Source: an uncultured Prevotella sp. (GTDB lineage Bacteria > Bacteroidota > Bacteroidia > Bacteroidales > Bacteroidaceae). From it: a DNA stretch of 44,515 nt. A program made the position numbers and the translations under genes. The stretch covers positions 1-44,515 of the forward strand of contig ONLG01000010.1 in assembly GCA_900318625.1 (NCBI GenBank), read 5' to 3'. Within the stretch, counting starts at the first letter, position 1. Each line of letters starts with the position of its first letter. Of this stretch, positions 33,805 through 43,322 are shown in pieces. The notes beneath the pieces were generated by a model. It made no database searches, was not told where the DNA came from, and saw nothing but the letters and a program-made list of their open reading frames with translations.

Positions 33805-34583
33805 AACGAATAGTTATAAAGGTGGGCAGCAACGTGCTCACACGCAGCAACGGGAAGCTCGACGTCACACGTATGTCGGCCATCGTCGACCAGATAGCCT
33901 GGCTGCGGCAGCACGACTACGAGGTGATACTCGTCAGTTCGGGAGCCGTAGCTTGCGGACGCAGCGAGCTACACATCGAGGAGAAACTCGACTCGGTGGA
34001 GCAGCGGCAGCTGTTCTCTGCCATGGGACAGGCCAAGCTGATTGGACTCTACTACGACCTCTTCCGCGAGCACAACATCCATGTGGGCCAGGTGCTCACG
34101 ATGAAGGAGAACTTCGGTGCCGGCGAACAGTACGACAACCAGCGTGCCTGCATCAGCGTGATGCTCGAGAACGGCGTACTGCCTATCGTCAACGAGAACG
34201 ACACGGTGAGCGTGTCAGAGCTGATGTTCACCGACAACGACGAGCTGTCGGGCCTCATGGCACAGATGATGCAGGCCGAAGAGCTCATTCTCCTGACCAA
34301 TGTCGACGGCATCTACAACGGTTCGCCCAACAATCCGCGCTCGCGAGTGATACCCTCGGTATACTGGGACCACGACCTCAGCGAGTATATCCTCGACGAG
34401 AAGAGCCAGCAAGGCCGTGGAGGTATGCGCTCGAAGAGCAGCATAGCCCAACGCGTGGCTGCCGGAGGAATACGCGTGGTGATTGCCAACGGGCGACGCG
34501 ACAATATTCTCGTAGACCTCATTGAGCATCCAATGGAAGTGATGCACACCGAGTTCGTGCCAAAACAAGCCAACAAAAACTGA
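33801..34583 (+). CDS. proB: glutamate 5-kinase (short form without PUA domain)
   Basis: 260 residues. The amino-acid kinase domain is complete: KRIVIKVGSNVLTR (2-15), VSSGAVACGRSEL (~44-56), GAGEQYDNQRACISVMLENGVLPIVNENDTVSVSELMFTDNDELSGLMAQM (~110-160) and GRGGMRSKSSIAQRVAAGGI. The C-terminal PUA domain of the ~367-residue Escherichia coli enzyme is absent, as in other short ProB proteins. It makes gamma-glutamyl phosphate for proline synthesis. Its ATG overlaps the acyl-CoA synthetase stop; proA begins 6 bases after it. Confidence 0.96.
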   Translation: MKRIVIKVGSNVLTRSNGKLDVTRMSAIVDQIAWLRQHDYEVILVSSGAVACGRSELHIEEKLDSVEQRQLFSAMGQAKLIGLYYDLFREHNIHVGQVLTMKENFGAGEQYDNQRACISVMLENGVLPIVNENDTVSVSELMFTDNDELSGLMAQMMQAEELILLTNVDGIYNGSPNNPRSRVIPSVYWDHDLSEYILDEKSQQGRGGMRSKSSIAQRVAAGGIRVVIANGRRDNILVDLIEHPMEVMHTEFVPKQANKN

Positions 34584-34589
34584 CAAGCC

Positions 34590-35825
34590 ATGATTTTCGA
34601 GAATGTAAAGAAGGCCAGCAAGACCCTGGCCGGGCTCAGCGATGACGAGCGCAATGCAGTGCTTCGCGCCGTTGCCGACAGCATCATAGCCCACGAGGAC
34701 GAGCTGCTCGCTGCCAATGCCGACGACCTTAGCCGCATGGAGCAGTCCAATCCGCTCTACGACCGTCTGCAGCTCACCAGCCAGCGACTGGCCGACATTG
34801 CCTCCGACATGCGCAACGTGGCTACTCTACCCTCGCCGCTCGGACATATCACCAAGGAAAACACCCTGCCCAACGGACTCCGCCTGCGCCGCATCAGCGT
34901 GCCGTTCGGAGTGATTGGCATGATTTACGAGGCGCGCCCCAACGTCACGTTCGACGTGTTCTCGCTCTGCTTCAAGAGCGGCAACGCCTGCGTGCTCAAG
35001 GGAGGCAAGGATGCCGACAGCTCAAACCGCGCTGCCGTGAGCCTTATCCACAACGTGCTGCGCCAGTTCGGCATCAGCGAAGACGTTGTGGCTCTGCTGC
35101 CAGCCACCCACGAGGCCACAGCCGAGCTGCTCAATGCCGTTGGCTACGTAGACCTCTGCATACCGCGCGGCGGCAAGCGCCTTATCAACTTCGTGCGCGA
35201 CACGGCCCGTGTGCCGGTGATAGAAACTGGTGCCGGTGTGGTTCATGCCTACTTCGACCGCTCCGCCGACTTGCAGATGGGCAAAGCCATAGTCTGCAAC
35301 GCTAAGACGCGCCGCGTATCAGTATGCAATGCCCTCGACACGCTTATCATCCACAGCGACCGTCTCGCCGACCTGCCCGCACTGTGCGAGCCTTTGGCCG
35401 AGAAAAACGTCAGCATCTTTGCCGACGAGCCTGCCCTCGCCGCATTGCAGGGCAGCTATCCCGATGCCCTGCTCCACCCTGCCACAGCCGACACTTTCGG
35501 CACTGAGTTCATGGACTATGCCATGGGCATCAAGACCGTGGCTTCTATAGAGGAAGCTCTTGCACATATCGATGCCCACGGCAGCGGCCACAGCGAGAGC
35601 ATCATCACTGCCGACGACGAGGCTGCCGAGCTGTTCCGCCAGCAGGTGGATGCCGCCTGCGTCTACGTCAATGCCCCCACCTCGTTCACCGATGGTGCCC
35701 AGTTCGGCCTCGGCGCAGAGATTGGCATCAGCACACAGAAGCTGGGACCGCGCGGCCCTATGGCCCTCGAGGAGATAACGACCTATAAATGGCTTATCGA
35801 CGGCAACGGACAGACACGTTCCTGA
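34590..35825 (+). CDS. proA: glutamate-5-semialdehyde dehydrogenase
   Basis: 411 residues, normal length. Family landmarks: [43 protein letters not shown] (~109-151), [10 protein letters not shown] (~190-199), [14 protein letters not shown], and the catalytic Cys in [15 protein letters not shown] (~245). It reduces gamma-glutamyl phosphate to glutamate semialdehyde, acting with ProB. Last gene of the plus-strand block, followed by a terminator. Confidence 0.97.
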   Translation: MIFENVKKASKTLAGLSDDERNAVLRAVADSIIAHEDELLAANADDLSRMEQSNPLYDRLQLTSQRLADIASDMRNVATLPSPLGHITKENTLPNGLRLRRISVPFGVIGMIYEARPNVTFDVFSLCFKSGNACVLKGGKDADSSNRAAVSLIHNVLRQFGISEDVVALLPATHEATAELLNAVGYVDLCIPRGGKRLINFVRDTARVPVIETGAGVVHAYFDRSADLQMGKAIVCNAKTRRVSVCNALDTLIIHSDRLADLPALCEPLAEKNVSIFADEPALAALQGSYPDALLHPATADTFGTEFMDYAMGIKTVASIEEALAHIDAHGSGHSESIITADDEAAELFRQQVDAACVYVNAPTSFTDGAQFGLGAEIGISTQKLGPRGPMALEEITTYKWLIDGNGQTRS

Positions 35826-35855
35826 GAAGAGCAAGCCTCACTTTAAGCATACAGA

Positions 35856-35895
35856 AAATCCGCAGCAGCTGTCAGAGCTACTGCGGATTTCTCAT
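35856..35895. terminator. terminator between proA and the convergent dextran locus
   Basis: AAATCCGCAGCAGCT (35856-35870), loop GTCAG, AGCTACTGCGGATTT (35876-35890), one mismatch, with TTTCTCATT after it and AGAAAA before it, so it may serve both directions. Confidence 0.85.
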
Positions 35896-35938
35896 TATCT
35901 ATATTCTCCTAATTTCAATTTAGCGATCTTCAAGCCAT

Positions 35939-36142
35939 CTACAGCTCATCGTCCCATGCGGAATAGACTACGAAGCCGCGCGAGTCGTTCCATATAGTTC
36001 CTTCGGTCTCTACCGGTGATTCGCCGTCTGTCACCTGACCTGTCTGCGAACCGTTCTTGTCGAACACCGAGATATTCATGAACTCGGCCTCAAGCTGCAA
36101 CGCAGATACTTCACACAGTGGCTTTATATATTTCTTTTTCAT
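35939..36142 (-). CDS. MKKxYxKP mini-protein, member 1
   Basis: 67 residues, beginning MKKKYIKPLCEVSALQLEAEF, with an acidic/Asn-rich remainder (FDKNGSQTGQVTDGESPVETEGTIWND) and no signal peptide or membrane helix. It lies 27 bases after the leucine-rich-repeat gene, last in the minus-strand run. The opening MKK-Y-KP followed by a short Val/Leu-rich segment is shared with the gene at 38796-38978. I recognise the pattern as frequent in Prevotella-like genomes but know no function. Confidence 0.65.
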   Translation of the reverse strand: MKKKYIKPLCEVSALQLEAEFMNISVFDKNGSQTGQVTDGESPVETEGTIWNDSRGFVVYSAWDDEL

Positions 36143-36169
36143 CTCTTGAATAGTTGTGTAGTTTGAACG

Positions 36170-38731
36170 TTATTTTACCAATATCTTCTTGCCTCCTACG
36201 ATATACATACCCTTCTGCAAAGAGCCGATGCCCTGTGCCGAAGGCAGCACCTTCTGGCCTTGTGCATTGTAGACGGGACCGCTGAGCTCGTCGATGCCCT
36301 CGTCGGTGATACGCATCACGCTCGTTGGCATACCTGAGTCTGCTGATGCCACACTCATCAGTATGCTCATAGGGCGCGCATTGCCAGAGCCTGTATAGTG
36401 GAACCAGCCCGTGAAAGCCTTGATGCCCACTTTCTTGCCACTCTCGTACTGGAAACAGCGGGCTGCGCCGCTCTGGTTCTGCACGTAGTAGTCGCGGGTG
36501 GTTATCTTCGAGTTGATGGCATCCGAACTGCCCACTGTTCCAATCATCGTCTCGAAGGTGCCGGTGAACTGATAGTCGCTGGTTGAGCCCTTGCCGTCGT
36601 TGAACGGTGCGAAGCTCTCGCTCTGTCCGGCGAAAGGCACGGCGGCCATAGAGCCGGGCTCGGTGATGGTGGAACTCCAGGTGTCGCCACTCTTGGTCCA
36701 CTTGTAGTTCACGTCAACGTTCTTGAAAGTGTAAATGCCGTCGCCGGCAATGTCGCTCGAAGCCATCTTTACCATGAAGGGCACGTAAGCCTCGAGAGCC
36801 TGATTGTCATAGTCGCTCAGCTGCAGGCAGCGGAAGTTGTCGGCACCGCTCACGAAGTCGCGGTAGACGGCGAGCATAAAGTCGGTGCTGTTGCTGCTGT
36901 TGAGTGCGCTCTGGATGATGCGGCTGTTGGCACTGGGTTCGCCCTCAACCTTCTCGGGCACTTCCTTGGCAGCAGCGGTAGCACCGAAGGGCAGACACAT
37001 GGTGTTCCAGCCGGCATTCATCGTGCGGTGCAAGCGAACGATGGCGTGCTGCTGCGGCTCAACGTCGTAATCGGCAACCGTCGTACCTGAGTAGATGTCC
37101 TTGGTGAGCAGGCGCTGCCACTCCGAACCGTCATTCTGATAGTGGGTGTAGCCCACCAATGACGATGTAGAAGAGCTGTATTTGGCCGCATCACCCGAGA
37201 AGTTGATGGTCACGTGGTTGGGCACGATGCCTGCAAACGACGTGAAGCCGTCATAGTCAGCATTGTCAGCGCTGCTCAGACAGTCGGGACGCCACCCGCG
37301 GCTAACGTTGATGATCTTGATTGATGGTTCGTCATACTGTGCATCCACTCCGAAGGCAGCTGCGCCGATGCTCGACACGTTGGCGGGAATGGTCAGGGTG
37401 GTGAAGCGCTTGTCGTAGGTGTCATCCTGTTTCTTGCCGTTCACACCCCAGAACAGGGCCGCCGGTATCTGAATGTTGCCGTCGCCGTCTTGTCCGTACT
37501 GCGAAAAGTTGTCGATGATGGCCTGAACCTTGGAACTGCTGAGCAGGCGGCAGTCGGCAAACACACCGTAGCCAAGGCTCTTGAGCTGCGCCTCGTTGAG
37601 CACTACGTCCTCCAGAAGCTGACACTCGGCGAAGCACATATTGCCTATATAGTCTATCTGCAAACCGCTCCACTTGAAGTCTTCACTCCAATACTGATGG
37701 TAATTGTCCCAGTACGATTTCCAATACTCATTGCTGCCGGTCCTCGTGGCATCGGAAAGGAATGTCACCTTCTTGAGCGACGGCTTCAGTATGTTTGTGT
37801 CGTAGCCGCTTGGCAGTTGTTGCGGAATTTCCACTCGCTGGCAGAAAGCCTCGTCGCCAATCCAGCGTATGCGGGCAGGGATAGTCACTTCCTGCAGCTG
37901 CAGGCAGTTGTAGAAAGCCTCCGAGCCGATAGCACCCTCAGAGGAATACTCGCCCACCTCGTTTATTATCCGCTGAATGATGGTCTGCGGCAGCTTGAAG
38001 CAGTCACGGAAGGCTCCCTTGCCCACCTCGACAATCTTGCTGTTTGCACCCCATACAATGTTTGTAAGGTTGTAGGCGTTGGCAAAAATATACTGATTGC
38101 CGATGGCAAACTCGTGCTCGGCAGGCAGACAGAGGGTAGTCATGGCAACCATCTCGCCGAAGTAATGCTCCTCGGAGCGCGTAGTTCCAAGAAAAGCCTT
38201 CTCCCACTCGCTCAGGTCGAGAGTCTCCACCTCGTCCTTGATGCGGTTGAAAATCTCAATCTCGTTGCCGTCTTGCATATAGAAGTAGTCGTCGCCTTCG
38301 AGAATCTCGAAGTACTCGCCCTTGTCGCCAATCTCAGAGTTACCCCTTTTGAACTTGAGGCCCACCACCAGATACTGCATCTGGTTCTGGAACGATGACT
38401 CATCTGCATCGTCACACCACTTCTGGTGGCCATATCCATCCTTGTAACGGCATGGTATCAGGCCGCCCAGATTGTCATGGACCTCCTTGCGGTTCTCGAT
38501 GTAGTCTCTCAGGCTGTTGTGCCAGTGCAGGCCCCAGCCGTCGCCCTTGTCTTCTTCGGTCACTTGGATCCAGTGAGTCCAGTCCGAGACTACACCCGTA
38601 TCCACGTTCTTCAGTTTCAGCTGGTACAGATAGTTTGCCTGCGCCTCGGTTGCTGCCATCCACACTACGAGCAGCAATGCCAGCGAACGGGCAATCTGTC
38701 TTGGAACCTTTGATAATAATGTTTTCATCAT
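36170..38731 (-). CDS. secreted BspA-like leucine-rich-repeat protein
   Basis: 853 residues. Signal peptide ends near TEAQA (residue ~32), with no lipobox. Residues ~190-500 hold irregular LRR_5 (BspA-type) repeats such as IGSEAFYNCLQLQEVTIPARIRWIGDEAF, IDYIGNMCFAECQLLEDVVL and LTIPANVSSIGAAAFG. A beta-rich C-terminal half includes MNAGWNTMCLPFGATA. The end is YNAQGQKV...KGMYIVGGKKILVK, the shared tail of exported proteins here. BspA-like proteins are surface adhesins or binding proteins in oral and gut Bacteroidota. Flanked on both sides by MKKxYxKP mini-proteins and downstream of the GH66 enzyme. Confidence 0.85.
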   Translation of the reverse strand: MMKTLLSKVPRQIARSLALLLVVWMAATEAQANYLYQLKLKNVDTGVVSDWTHWIQVTEEDKGDGWGLHWHNSLRDYIENRKEVHDNLGGLIPCRYKDGYGHQKWCDDADESSFQNQMQYLVVGLKFKRGNSEIGDKGEYFEILEGDDYFYMQDGNEIEIFNRIKDEVETLDLSEWEKAFLGTTRSEEHYFGEMVAMTTLCLPAEHEFAIGNQYIFANAYNLTNIVWGANSKIVEVGKGAFRDCFKLPQTIIQRIINEVGEYSSEGAIGSEAFYNCLQLQEVTIPARIRWIGDEAFCQRVEIPQQLPSGYDTNILKPSLKKVTFLSDATRTGSNEYWKSYWDNYHQYWSEDFKWSGLQIDYIGNMCFAECQLLEDVVLNEAQLKSLGYGVFADCRLLSSSKVQAIIDNFSQYGQDGDGNIQIPAALFWGVNGKKQDDTYDKRFTTLTIPANVSSIGAAAFGVDAQYDEPSIKIINVSRGWRPDCLSSADNADYDGFTSFAGIVPNHVTINFSGDAAKYSSSTSSLVGYTHYQNDGSEWQRLLTKDIYSGTTVADYDVEPQQHAIVRLHRTMNAGWNTMCLPFGATAAAKEVPEKVEGEPSANSRIIQSALNSSNSTDFMLAVYRDFVSGADNFRCLQLSDYDNQALEAYVPFMVKMASSDIAGDGIYTFKNVDVNYKWTKSGDTWSSTITEPGSMAAVPFAGQSESFAPFNDGKGSTSDYQFTGTFETMIGTVGSSDAINSKITTRDYYVQNQSGAARCFQYESGKKVGIKAFTGWFHYTGSGNARPMSILMSVASADSGMPTSVMRITDEGIDELSGPVYNAQGQKVLPSAQGIGSLQKGMYIVGGKKILVK

Positions 38732-38795
38732 TCTTGAGTTTTATTAGTTATAGTAGTTAGTTATCAATAGCTTATCCGAAAACGATCTCTTGCTG

Positions 38796-38978
38796 TTAAT
38801 CGTCGAGCCACAGGTTATGGGTTTCGCGGCTAAGCGCATCGGCGGGGTCAATCTGCTCGTCGCTGTTAGGGTCTACATAGATGTTGTTCACCGGGTCGGT
38901 GCTGGCTTGCAGCATCATTTCCCATGCTTCGCCGGTCGTTGCCGTCACTGTCGGCTTCCTGTAAGTCTTCTTCATCAT
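38796..38978 (-). CDS. MKKxYxKP mini-protein, member 2
   Basis: 60 residues, MMKKTYRKPTVTATTGEAWEMMLQASTDPVNNIYVD..., acidic, without signal peptide. It lies 15 bases after the GH66 stop and 64 before the leucine-rich-repeat gene, so it is probably in one transcript with both. It shares the opening with the gene at 35939-36142; the rest is unrelated. Function unknown. Confidence 0.65.
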   Translation of the reverse strand: MMKKTYRKPTVTATTGEAWEMMLQASTDPVNNIYVDPNSDEQIDPADALSRETHNLWLDD

Positions 38979-38993
38979 TATTCTGTTTTTGTT

Positions 38994-41900
38994 TTATTTC
39001 ACTACGAATTTCTTTCCGTTCTTCACATACACCCCCTTTGCCGGCTTCTTGGTGCGTATGCCTGCTATCGAATAGCAGTAGTCCTCGCTGCCGACAGCAC
39101 TTTGCAGGTGGCTGATGGCGGTGGCGGCATCAGGATTGAGCAGCACCACCTTGGCCTCCATGCTTACAGGCAGGGGCAGATAGGCGCGGTTGGCGGCGAG
39201 CGTGCCGTCCTTTGCCCAGTAGAAACCCAGTCCGCGGCTGCCGTTGGCAAGGATGAAGTTGCGGTTGCCAGCCTGCTGAGCGTAGATAGGCGTGTCGGCA
39301 GTCACTCCCACGAGCAGGTTGGCTGAGCAGTCGTCGGCAGAACGTTCCGTGGTGGGCACGTAGTACTTGCCGGGCGTGCCGGTGAGCAGCAGTCCCGTAA
39401 GCATCGGGGCGGCTGTGATGTTCTCGGCATCCATGCCCAGCACCTCGCCGGCTCCTTTCGTACCTTTTATTATATATGCCTTTATGTCGGCCATGTCCGA
39501 GAAGTCGAGTTGGCGGTCAGCGCAATAGGTGGCTGCGCCGAGGCTGCCGATGGTGATGGGTCGCCAGAGGTCTATGGCAGAAGCACTGAGGTCAACGCGC
39601 ACCATATAGTCGTCTTCAGCGGTGAGGGTCCACTTGCGGTCGCCGGTGGCATCCTCGCTGATCTTGCCGCTGTCGTTGGCATCGCGATAGAAGAACTGCT
39701 GGTTCTCAAAGTCGCTGTTGGGGTTGGTGAATATCTTGAACTCGTCGCCCGCAGCCGCAGTCAGGTGAACGGTGGCAGTGAAGACAAAAGGGTTCTCGCT
39801 GTCCTGCACGAGCGGAGTGCCATCAGGCAGCGACCATCCGCCGGCAGTGGCACTGCCCACGAGGTACAGCACATTATAATATATAGGCTGCTCCTGATAG
39901 CTGGCCTTCACCACATTGATGCTCATTGCGTCGAGGTCAACGGTGACGGTGTAGTTGGCACTCTCGCTCACCTTGAACTTATTGTCGTTGCCGTTGAGCT
40001 GCAACGAGCCGTCGCCCAGAATGTAGGGGTTGGAGGCATTGGCGTTGCGATACTCGTCGCCATCCCAGTCGCACTGGGTGAGAAACTTGAACTCCTCGTC
40101 GGCAATGAACCAGCCGGTGTAGGTGAACACGTTGTCACCATTGTCAGAACGCAGCATCATGGCTGCGTTCTGAGGGTTCCATCCGCTGTAGACAGCCGCG
40201 CCCACAACCATCGGGGCCGACTTGAGCACCACGGGGTTGTCTTGCTCAACGACGAGCATGGTCCAGTACTTGAGCGAGGGCACGGTAAGGGTAACATAGT
40301 CGCCACTCTGCTCAAAGGCGAGCTCCTGCGGCGCACCGGCAAGGAAGTCGGGCGAAGCCACCCACACCTTCTTGGCTGCCGGAGCCAGTATCTTCACTTC
40401 GATGTTCTGCTTGAGAGCGGGCTCAGGCATATCGCCGTCAAGGTCGCGGCAGGTGAGGTGCTTGCCGTCGGTGACGCTGCTGAAGTTGAGCAGGCTCACC
40501 ACCTTGCAGTTGTCCATCTGTCGGCTGTAGGCCGTCACACGACCTGTTGCTGGCGGCCACGAGTTGATGTTGGCTGCGCCGTTGGTGCAGCTCACGCCGG
40601 CATCCACCACCGTACCGCCGTCGCGCAGGTAGTTCTCGTAGGCTGTCATAAAGTCGTAATATGTGGTGAGTTTCGACTTCAGGTCGTCACTCATAAGCAG
40701 GTTCTTGTGGGGGAAATACTCCGAGCAGAGCAGATGGCCGTCGCCCAGCTCCAGATGCGAGCCGCCCACGGCAAACATTGCGGCATCGGTGAGCAGCAGC
40801 CCCGGCGCATTGAAGTATCTGCCAGCCTCATCGCGAACGTCATAGTTCATGTAAGCGGCAAAGACCGAAGCCGTACCGGCATTGTTCACACCTGCGTGTT
40901 CGCGCACCAGGCGCTCCATCTCCTGATAGCTGTCGTCGTCGGACCACAGCTCGGTGTAGCTAAACTCCATCTTGCCCGTCTCGATAATCTCCGAGCCGCC
41001 ATAGTTCGACACGCCGTTCATCACCAGCTTCTTGTCGGGACGCGCAGCCTTCATGGAGTTGATGAAGCTCTGATAAGCCGCAGGCAGGTCCACGCGCTCT
41101 CCTTTGTTGTTGTAGCGGTCGCCGCGATAGCCCAGCTGGTCGATGTGGTAGCCGTCGAAGTCGAACGCCTCATACACTTCATTGTTTCTTTCCACGATGA
41201 AGTTCTGCCATGCGGTGTTCGATGGGTCGCGCAGGAAGATATAACTGATAGGCCATTCTTCGGGCATGGGGTGGAAGTCTTGGTTCTTGTCGCCGTCGAA
41301 CAGGCTCCAGTCGCCGCTCACTCCGCGGTCGCCATAGCCCTCGTCGGCACCGAAGAGCAGGTTGTAGAACATTGTGTTCATGCCGTACTTGTGGTGTTCG
41401 GTGATGTAGTTGCGCACCACGCTGGCAAGCACGGGCCTGCCGGCAATGTCAATCCAGCTTACCCTGTGGTCCGTAGTATCGAAGCTGCCCAGATGGTAGG
41501 CGTTGTTCTTGTCGTAAGGTATCTCGTGCAGGAACTGCCAGTCATAATACTGTATGCCGTTGATGTGCCAGCGGTTCTGCAACGCAGTTTCCGCAGCTAT
41601 CACGTCGGCTGTCTTTGTCTGGTCGTAGGTAGCCACGAAGCCGTAGCGTGGAAACTTGCTCCATGAGCTCGACACGTCGATGGCTATCGTTCCGCATACC
41701 ACCTCGCTGCCGTCGGCCTGCGGCACGTAGACCACGGCCAGATAGCCTGTGAAATCGCCTGCCGGAGCCGTCCACTGCCACGCTGAGGAGGCGAGCTGCT
41801 CGTCGGCCACCACGCTCATGCCGTGATAGTAGCGCACACGCGCACCCTGCGGCAGGCTGCCTGCGGCCTTGAGGCTGACCACATCGCCGGGGGAGTAGAT

Positions 41901-42023
41901 ACACTTGTCGGTTGACAGTTCTATGGCTGTTGCCGACTGTTCGAGTCTGCCTGCATAGGTGCTCATGCTTAGCAGGAGCGCCAGGGGCAGAAGCAAATAC
42001 TGTATGATTGATATTCTTTTCAT
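38994..42023 (-). CDS. secreted GH66 dextranase-like enzyme with SusE/F-like modules
   Basis: 1009 residues from ATG 42023 (MKRISIIQYLLLPLALLLSMSTYAG signal peptide); an in-frame ATG at 42116 would put ~30 polar residues before the signal and is rejected. Residues ~30-115 are an Ig-like N-terminal domain. The GH66 barrel spans ~125-540, with probable nucleophile Asp295 in FDGYHIDQLG and acid/base Glu358 in FSYTELWSDD, 63 residues apart as expected. Next come a beta domain and two SusE/SusF-like binding modules (~640-870: VYSGWNPQ..., VLYLVGSATAGGWSLPDGTPL). The tail is YSIAGIRT...KGVYVKNGKKFVVK. GH66 enzymes cleave alpha-1,6-glucan (dextran) or make cyclic isomaltooligosaccharides. No SusC/SusD lies nearby. 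Confidence 0.92.
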   Translation of the reverse strand: MKRISIIQYLLLPLALLLSMSTYAGRLEQSATAIELSTDKCIYSPGDVVSLKAAGSLPQGARVRYYHGMSVVADEQLASSAWQWTAPAGDFTGYLAVVYVPQADGSEVVCGTIAIDVSSSWSKFPRYGFVATYDQTKTADVIAAETALQNRWHINGIQYYDWQFLHEIPYDKNNAYHLGSFDTTDHRVSWIDIAGRPVLASVVRNYITEHHKYGMNTMFYNLLFGADEGYGDRGVSGDWSLFDGDKNQDFHPMPEEWPISYIFLRDPSNTAWQNFIVERNNEVYEAFDFDGYHIDQLGYRGDRYNNKGERVDLPAAYQSFINSMKAARPDKKLVMNGVSNYGGSEIIETGKMEFSYTELWSDDDSYQEMERLVREHAGVNNAGTASVFAAYMNYDVRDEAGRYFNAPGLLLTDAAMFAVGGSHLELGDGHLLCSEYFPHKNLLMSDDLKSKLTTYYDFMTAYENYLRDGGTVVDAGVSCTNGAANINSWPPATGRVTAYSRQMDNCKVVSLLNFSSVTDGKHLTCRDLDGDMPEPALKQNIEVKILAPAAKKVWVASPDFLAGAPQELAFEQSGDYVTLTVPSLKYWTMLVVEQDNPVVLKSAPMVVGAAVYSGWNPQNAAMMLRSDNGDNVFTYTGWFIADEEFKFLTQCDWDGDEYRNANASNPYILGDGSLQLNGNDNKFKVSESANYTVTVDLDAMSINVVKASYQEQPIYYNVLYLVGSATAGGWSLPDGTPLVQDSENPFVFTATVHLTAAAGDEFKIFTNPNSDFENQQFFYRDANDSGKISEDATGDRKWTLTAEDDYMVRVDLSASAIDLWRPITIGSLGAATYCADRQLDFSDMADIKAYIIKGTKGAGEVLGMDAENITAAPMLTGLLLTGTPGKYYVPTTERSADDCSANLLVGVTADTPIYAQQAGNRNFILANGSRGLGFYWAKDGTLAANRAYLPLPVSMEAKVVLLNPDAATAISHLQSAVGSEDYCYSIAGIRTKKPAKGVYVKNGKKFVVK

Positions 42024-42089
42024 GGTCGTGATTTGTCTTGATAGTGTTCTGTTGTTGTTTCGTTGTTGCTTGACAGTAATAGAGAGAGA

Positions 42090-42130
42090 GAAAAAAATGA
42101 CCTGTCCGAACTGCACAGACCAGACAGGCC
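42090..42130 (-). terminator. terminator or attenuator between the binding-protein gene and GH66
   Basis: On the minus strand GGCCTGTC (42130-42123), a 16-base loop, GACAGGTC (42106-42099) and then ATTTTTTTCTC. It lies in the 127-bp gap ahead of GH66, where I see no strong promoter, so partial readthrough may set the binding protein to enzyme ratio. Confidence 0.7.
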
Positions 42131-42150
42131 TTACTAAACAAACAAAACGA

Positions 42151-43041
42151 TTAAAAACTATTAACTATCTTTTTACCATTATGAAAAACTATTCCTTTTG
42201 TTGTCTTGCTGACGCGCGCTCCCGAAAGAGAGTAGTATGCATCGGCTGACGTGCTCTTGCTGGCGGCTATGCCCTTGATGCCTGCGGCCTCTTTGTCCAC
42301 GATGCTTATCGTCATGGCTTTCAGGTCAACAGTGACTACATAGTTGCCGGCGCTTGCTACCGACCACTGAAGGTCGCCTGCCGAGGCTTCGCTCACCTTG
42401 CCGTCGTCAGCAGCATCGCGATAGAAGAATTTCTGGGTGAAGTCGCCAAACTTGTTCACAGCAATCTTGAACGAGCCGTCGGCTGTCAGAGCCACCTCGG
42501 CTGTGAACTTGTAGGGGTTGGCTGCGTCCTGAGTGAGCTGTGTGGCATCGCCGAGGCTCCATCCGCCGGGGGTGTTGCCGCCTACGAGGTAGAGCACATT
42601 ATAATATATGGGTGAGTCCTGGAAAGCAGACTTGGCTACGTTGAGTGTGAGGTTGGCCAGGTCTACGGTCACAGTATAGTTGGCACTCTCGTTCACCTTG
42701 AACTTGTTGTCGTCGCCATTGAGTGCGAGCTGTCCGTCGCCGGAGATATAGGCATCGGTGCTGCTCGGGTTCATATATTGGTCGCCGCTCCAGTCGGTGT
42801 GGGTGATAAACTTGAACTCTTCGTTGGCCTTGAGGTAGCCCGTGAAGGTATATACGCCCTCCTGTCCGTCTACAGGAACCATCACGCACGAGTTGCTGGC
42901 TGCCCATCCGCCCCATGTGGCGGGTCCTACTATCATAGGCGTGTCGGTTACGGCGGCCTTGGTTTCAAGGTTAGCGGCAAACATTGCAACGGCTATTGCT
43001 ATCGCTGCCAATAGATTTCTGGTAGTATTCATTTTCTTCAT
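42151..43041 (-). CDS. secreted two-module SusE/SusF-like glycan-binding protein
   Basis: 296 residues. Type I signal peptide (to ~30, ETKAA), no lipobox. Two beta-sandwich modules: ~35-130 (PMIVGPATWGGWAASNSCVMVP ... FKFITHTDWSGDQYMNP) and ~140-250 (YYNVLYLVGGNTPGGWSLGDATQL ... SFKIAVNKFGDFTQKFFYRD). Both match modules at the C-terminus of the GH66 enzyme, the first very closely. The tail YYSLSGARVSKTTKGIVFHNGKKIVNSF is the shared exported-protein tail. Probably a soluble or surface-attached alpha-glucan-binding protein acting with GH66. It has its own promoter upstream. Confidence 0.82.
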   Translation of the reverse strand: MKKMNTTRNLLAAIAIAVAMFAANLETKAAVTDTPMIVGPATWGGWAASNSCVMVPVDGQEGVYTFTGYLKANEEFKFITHTDWSGDQYMNPSSTDAYISGDGQLALNGDDNKFKVNESANYTVTVDLANLTLNVAKSAFQDSPIYYNVLYLVGGNTPGGWSLGDATQLTQDAANPYKFTAEVALTADGSFKIAVNKFGDFTQKFFYRDAADDGKVSEASAGDLQWSVASAGNYVVTVDLKAMTISIVDKEAAGIKGIAASKSTSADAYYSLSGARVSKTTKGIVFHNGKKIVNSF

Positions 43042-43078
43042 ATCGTTAAAGTGTTTGTGGTTTTTGTTTTCGCTGATG

Positions 43079-43109
43079 CAAAGTTACGGCGCAATAAAAA
43101 AAGTTCAAT
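43079..43109 (-). promoter_or_regulatory. promoter of the SusE/F-like gene and GH66 run
   Basis: On the minus strand ATTG (one mismatch to TTTG), 19-bp spacer, TAACTTTG at 43086-43079. Start codon at 43041 follows 38 bases after the -7 box. Confidence 0.7.
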
Positions 43110-43322
43110 ACCTAAGTAAGTGGCTAAGTAGATTTTCGCTTTCCGTCCGCATTGGCTAACCATCTGTCTGCAAACCACTTATCCCATGTCCACAAAATGC
43201 CTTAAAGTAGGTTTCTCTCCGAAAACAGCATCGCAGTTTATCCCTTCATAAAGGGAATTTAGAGGCTTTGGAGCTTTGTTTTGAAGGTTGGAGGTGAGTG
43301 ATTAGACGGTTAGAGGGCAGTT

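Noticed and set aside
39510-41666. 718-residue open frame on the plus strand
   Set aside because: Antisense to the GH66 gene, whose catalytic motifs are intact; composition is typical of an antisense shadow.
42024-42116. Upstream extension of the GH66 protein
   Set aside because: It would place ~30 polar residues before a clear signal peptide and overlaps the terminator-like hairpin.
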